From assembly GCA_963971225.1 (NCBI GenBank), contig OZ020270.1:72680432-72744431 (forward strand): a DNA stretch of 64,000 bases, written 5' to 3'. The DNA is from Melieria omissa (taxonomy: Eukaryota > Arthropoda > Insecta > Diptera > Ulidiidae). This document shows, piece by piece, positions 63,086 through 64,000 of the stretch (its first letter is position 1; every line of letters begins with the position of its first letter). The notes under the pieces are model-generated. The model saw nothing but the letters and a program-made list of their open reading frames with translations, searched no databases and was not told the origin of the DNA. The position numbers and the translations under genes are program-made.

Positions 63086-63432
63086 ACTGATGTTCGTTTC
63101 TGACATCGTGGTGGGAAGGGTTGACTGCCCGTCTTTGCTGCAGTTAATTAACTTCAAAGTTCCTTCAAGAGCACTACGACAGACAGTTACATTCTACTTA
63201 AGCACTTGCCGAGCTAATTATGCTTTAAACTCCCCTTTATACAGAGCTTTAAACGTGTATAGCACTGTATCTTCTAAATTTAAGTTAGACTTGTTTCTTT
63301 CAAAAGATGTCTTTAAAAATGATCTAAAACATGTTCTCTAGTTTTAAGTTTAGTTTGTGTCTGTAAAAACAATCTGTTAGACTAGATTTAGACTAAAATT
63401 AATAAATAAATAAATAAATAAATTAATAAATA
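63085..63432 (+). mobile_element. 5'-truncated LINE tail with TAAA-type 3' repeat
   Basis: About 350 bp: the end of an ORF2 C-terminal domain, a short 3' UTR, and an (AATA)n-type tail at 63395-63432. It interrupts the Jockey ORF1, which resumes about 63433 with Ser/Asn-rich coding. No clear TSD. Confidence 0.78.
63090..63341 (+). pseudogene. LINE ORF2 C-terminal fragment
   Basis: About 80 residues with RVDCPSLLQLINFKVPSRAL and SPLYRALNVYS, the conserved C-terminal block of some CR1/Jockey-superfamily LINEs, ending in a stop. No RT is present. It differs from the 59075-59437 fragment. Confidence 0.7.
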
Positions 63433-63786
63433 AAACAGCTCTCCAAATCCAAAAGTCTCCAACGACCGAACAACTCTCTCTGAAGCAACAGCTTACCAAA
63501 TCAACTAATAAATAAAGAGAGTATTTCTCTCGAAGAATCCAACAAAAGTATATATAACAAAACTCCATCCGTTATCACTGATAACAATTCAAGTACTTCT
63601 CTTAAAAACACTAAAAACATTACTGATAACAGTTTTGCGAGTATTAGATTTTCCCCTCTTCCATCTCTTAAAAAAGTTCTTTCTCTTACTCAATTATAAA
63701 ATATGTCTGACCCTTCTGATGAATGATGCTCGCAATAGTAAAAATACTGTTAAATAAAATAGCTTAGTATTTTTCATGTTACTCCA

Positions 63787-64000
63787 TTTATCACGCTGAC
63801 TTTCTTGCAATGGAATATTAATGGTTATTTCAATAATTATCACGAGCTCCTCTTGCTTATCTCAGAATTAAAGCCCGATCTTGTAGCCTTGCAAGAAACT
63901 CACCTTTCCCACCACAATAATCCCTCCCCTCCCTCTCCTTATGTAGCTTATTTCCATAATGCGAATAATACAAATAAACACGGAACTGGTGTGCTTATTA
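63787..64000 (+). CDS. Second Jockey-like LINE ORF2, endonuclease start, runs off window
   Basis: Open frame reading TFLQWNINGYFNNYHELLLL then PDLVALQETHLS, the same APE-endonuclease start as the LINE at 1-5 kb (LQWNLNGYQNN, LIALQETHI). The proper Met is not visible in frame (the nearest ATG at 63776 is out of frame), so the start may be damaged. It continues past the window end. Confidence 0.82.

Overview
The window is animal DNA made almost entirely of transposable elements. The families present (a gypsy element resembling the 412/mdg1 group, BEL/Pao, Jockey, R1, RTE and RNase H-bearing LOA/I-like LINEs, mariner/Tc1, pogo-like, hAT and piggyBac-type MITEs, a tRNA-derived SINE) suggest an insect, most likely a fly. 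I see no convincing host gene, rRNA gene, CRISPR array or bacterial-style operon. Many boundaries can be fixed exactly from target-site duplications (TSDs), terminal inverted repeats (TIRs), or a second copy without the insertion, so the nesting order can be read.

1-5.4 kb: the 5' half of a Jockey-like LINE (minus strand) present twice in tandem. 5.85-11.37 kb: a full-length LOA/I-like LINE (minus) with a 15-bp TSD. 12.1-12.4 kb: SINE. 12.75-13.16 kb: short tandem array. 14.3-15.5 kb: 3' part of an R1-clade LINE.

15.7-30.3 kb: one gypsy element on the minus strand. It has both LTRs, a primer-binding site, gag, pol and an AAGT TSD, and is stretched to 14.6 kb by a mariner (carrying a LINE tail), a foldback element with a captured intron-containing gene fragment, a 1.25-kb long-TIR element, a pogo/mariner-type MITE and a hAT (itself carrying a deleted mariner). 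Without these it would be about 7.2 kb. It sits in a degraded BEL/Pao element whose gag resumes at 30.4 kb.

33.7-35.9 kb: a pogo-like element holding a second MITE, then a Harbinger-like MITE. 36.8-44.3 kb: an RTE LINE (plus) split by a LOA-like LINE (minus), split by a SINE, split by a Tc1/mariner element. 44.8-45.1 kb: SINE with perfect TSD. 45.3-55.0 kb: a decayed LINE (minus) split by a nearly intact Tc1 element and by a piggyBac-type MITE, which in turn holds a full-length LOA-like LINE with both reading frames open.

55.06-58.3 kb: remnant of a second gypsy-type element (integrase, possible env start) split by a TTAA MITE and a second copy of the pogo-like element. 58.3-60.1 kb: two more TTAA MITEs and a LINE C-terminus. 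60.1-62.0 kb: no recognisable gene. 62.05-64.0 kb: a second Jockey-like LINE (plus) running off the end, interrupted by a LINE tail.

The genes act as element-encoded machinery (target-primed or LTR-type reverse transcription, cut-and-paste transposition). The non-coding MITEs and SINE would depend on proteins supplied elsewhere. The most intact coding sequences are the LINE at 48.0-53.6 kb and the Tc1 at 45.8-47.4 kb, and both carry specific lesions described below.
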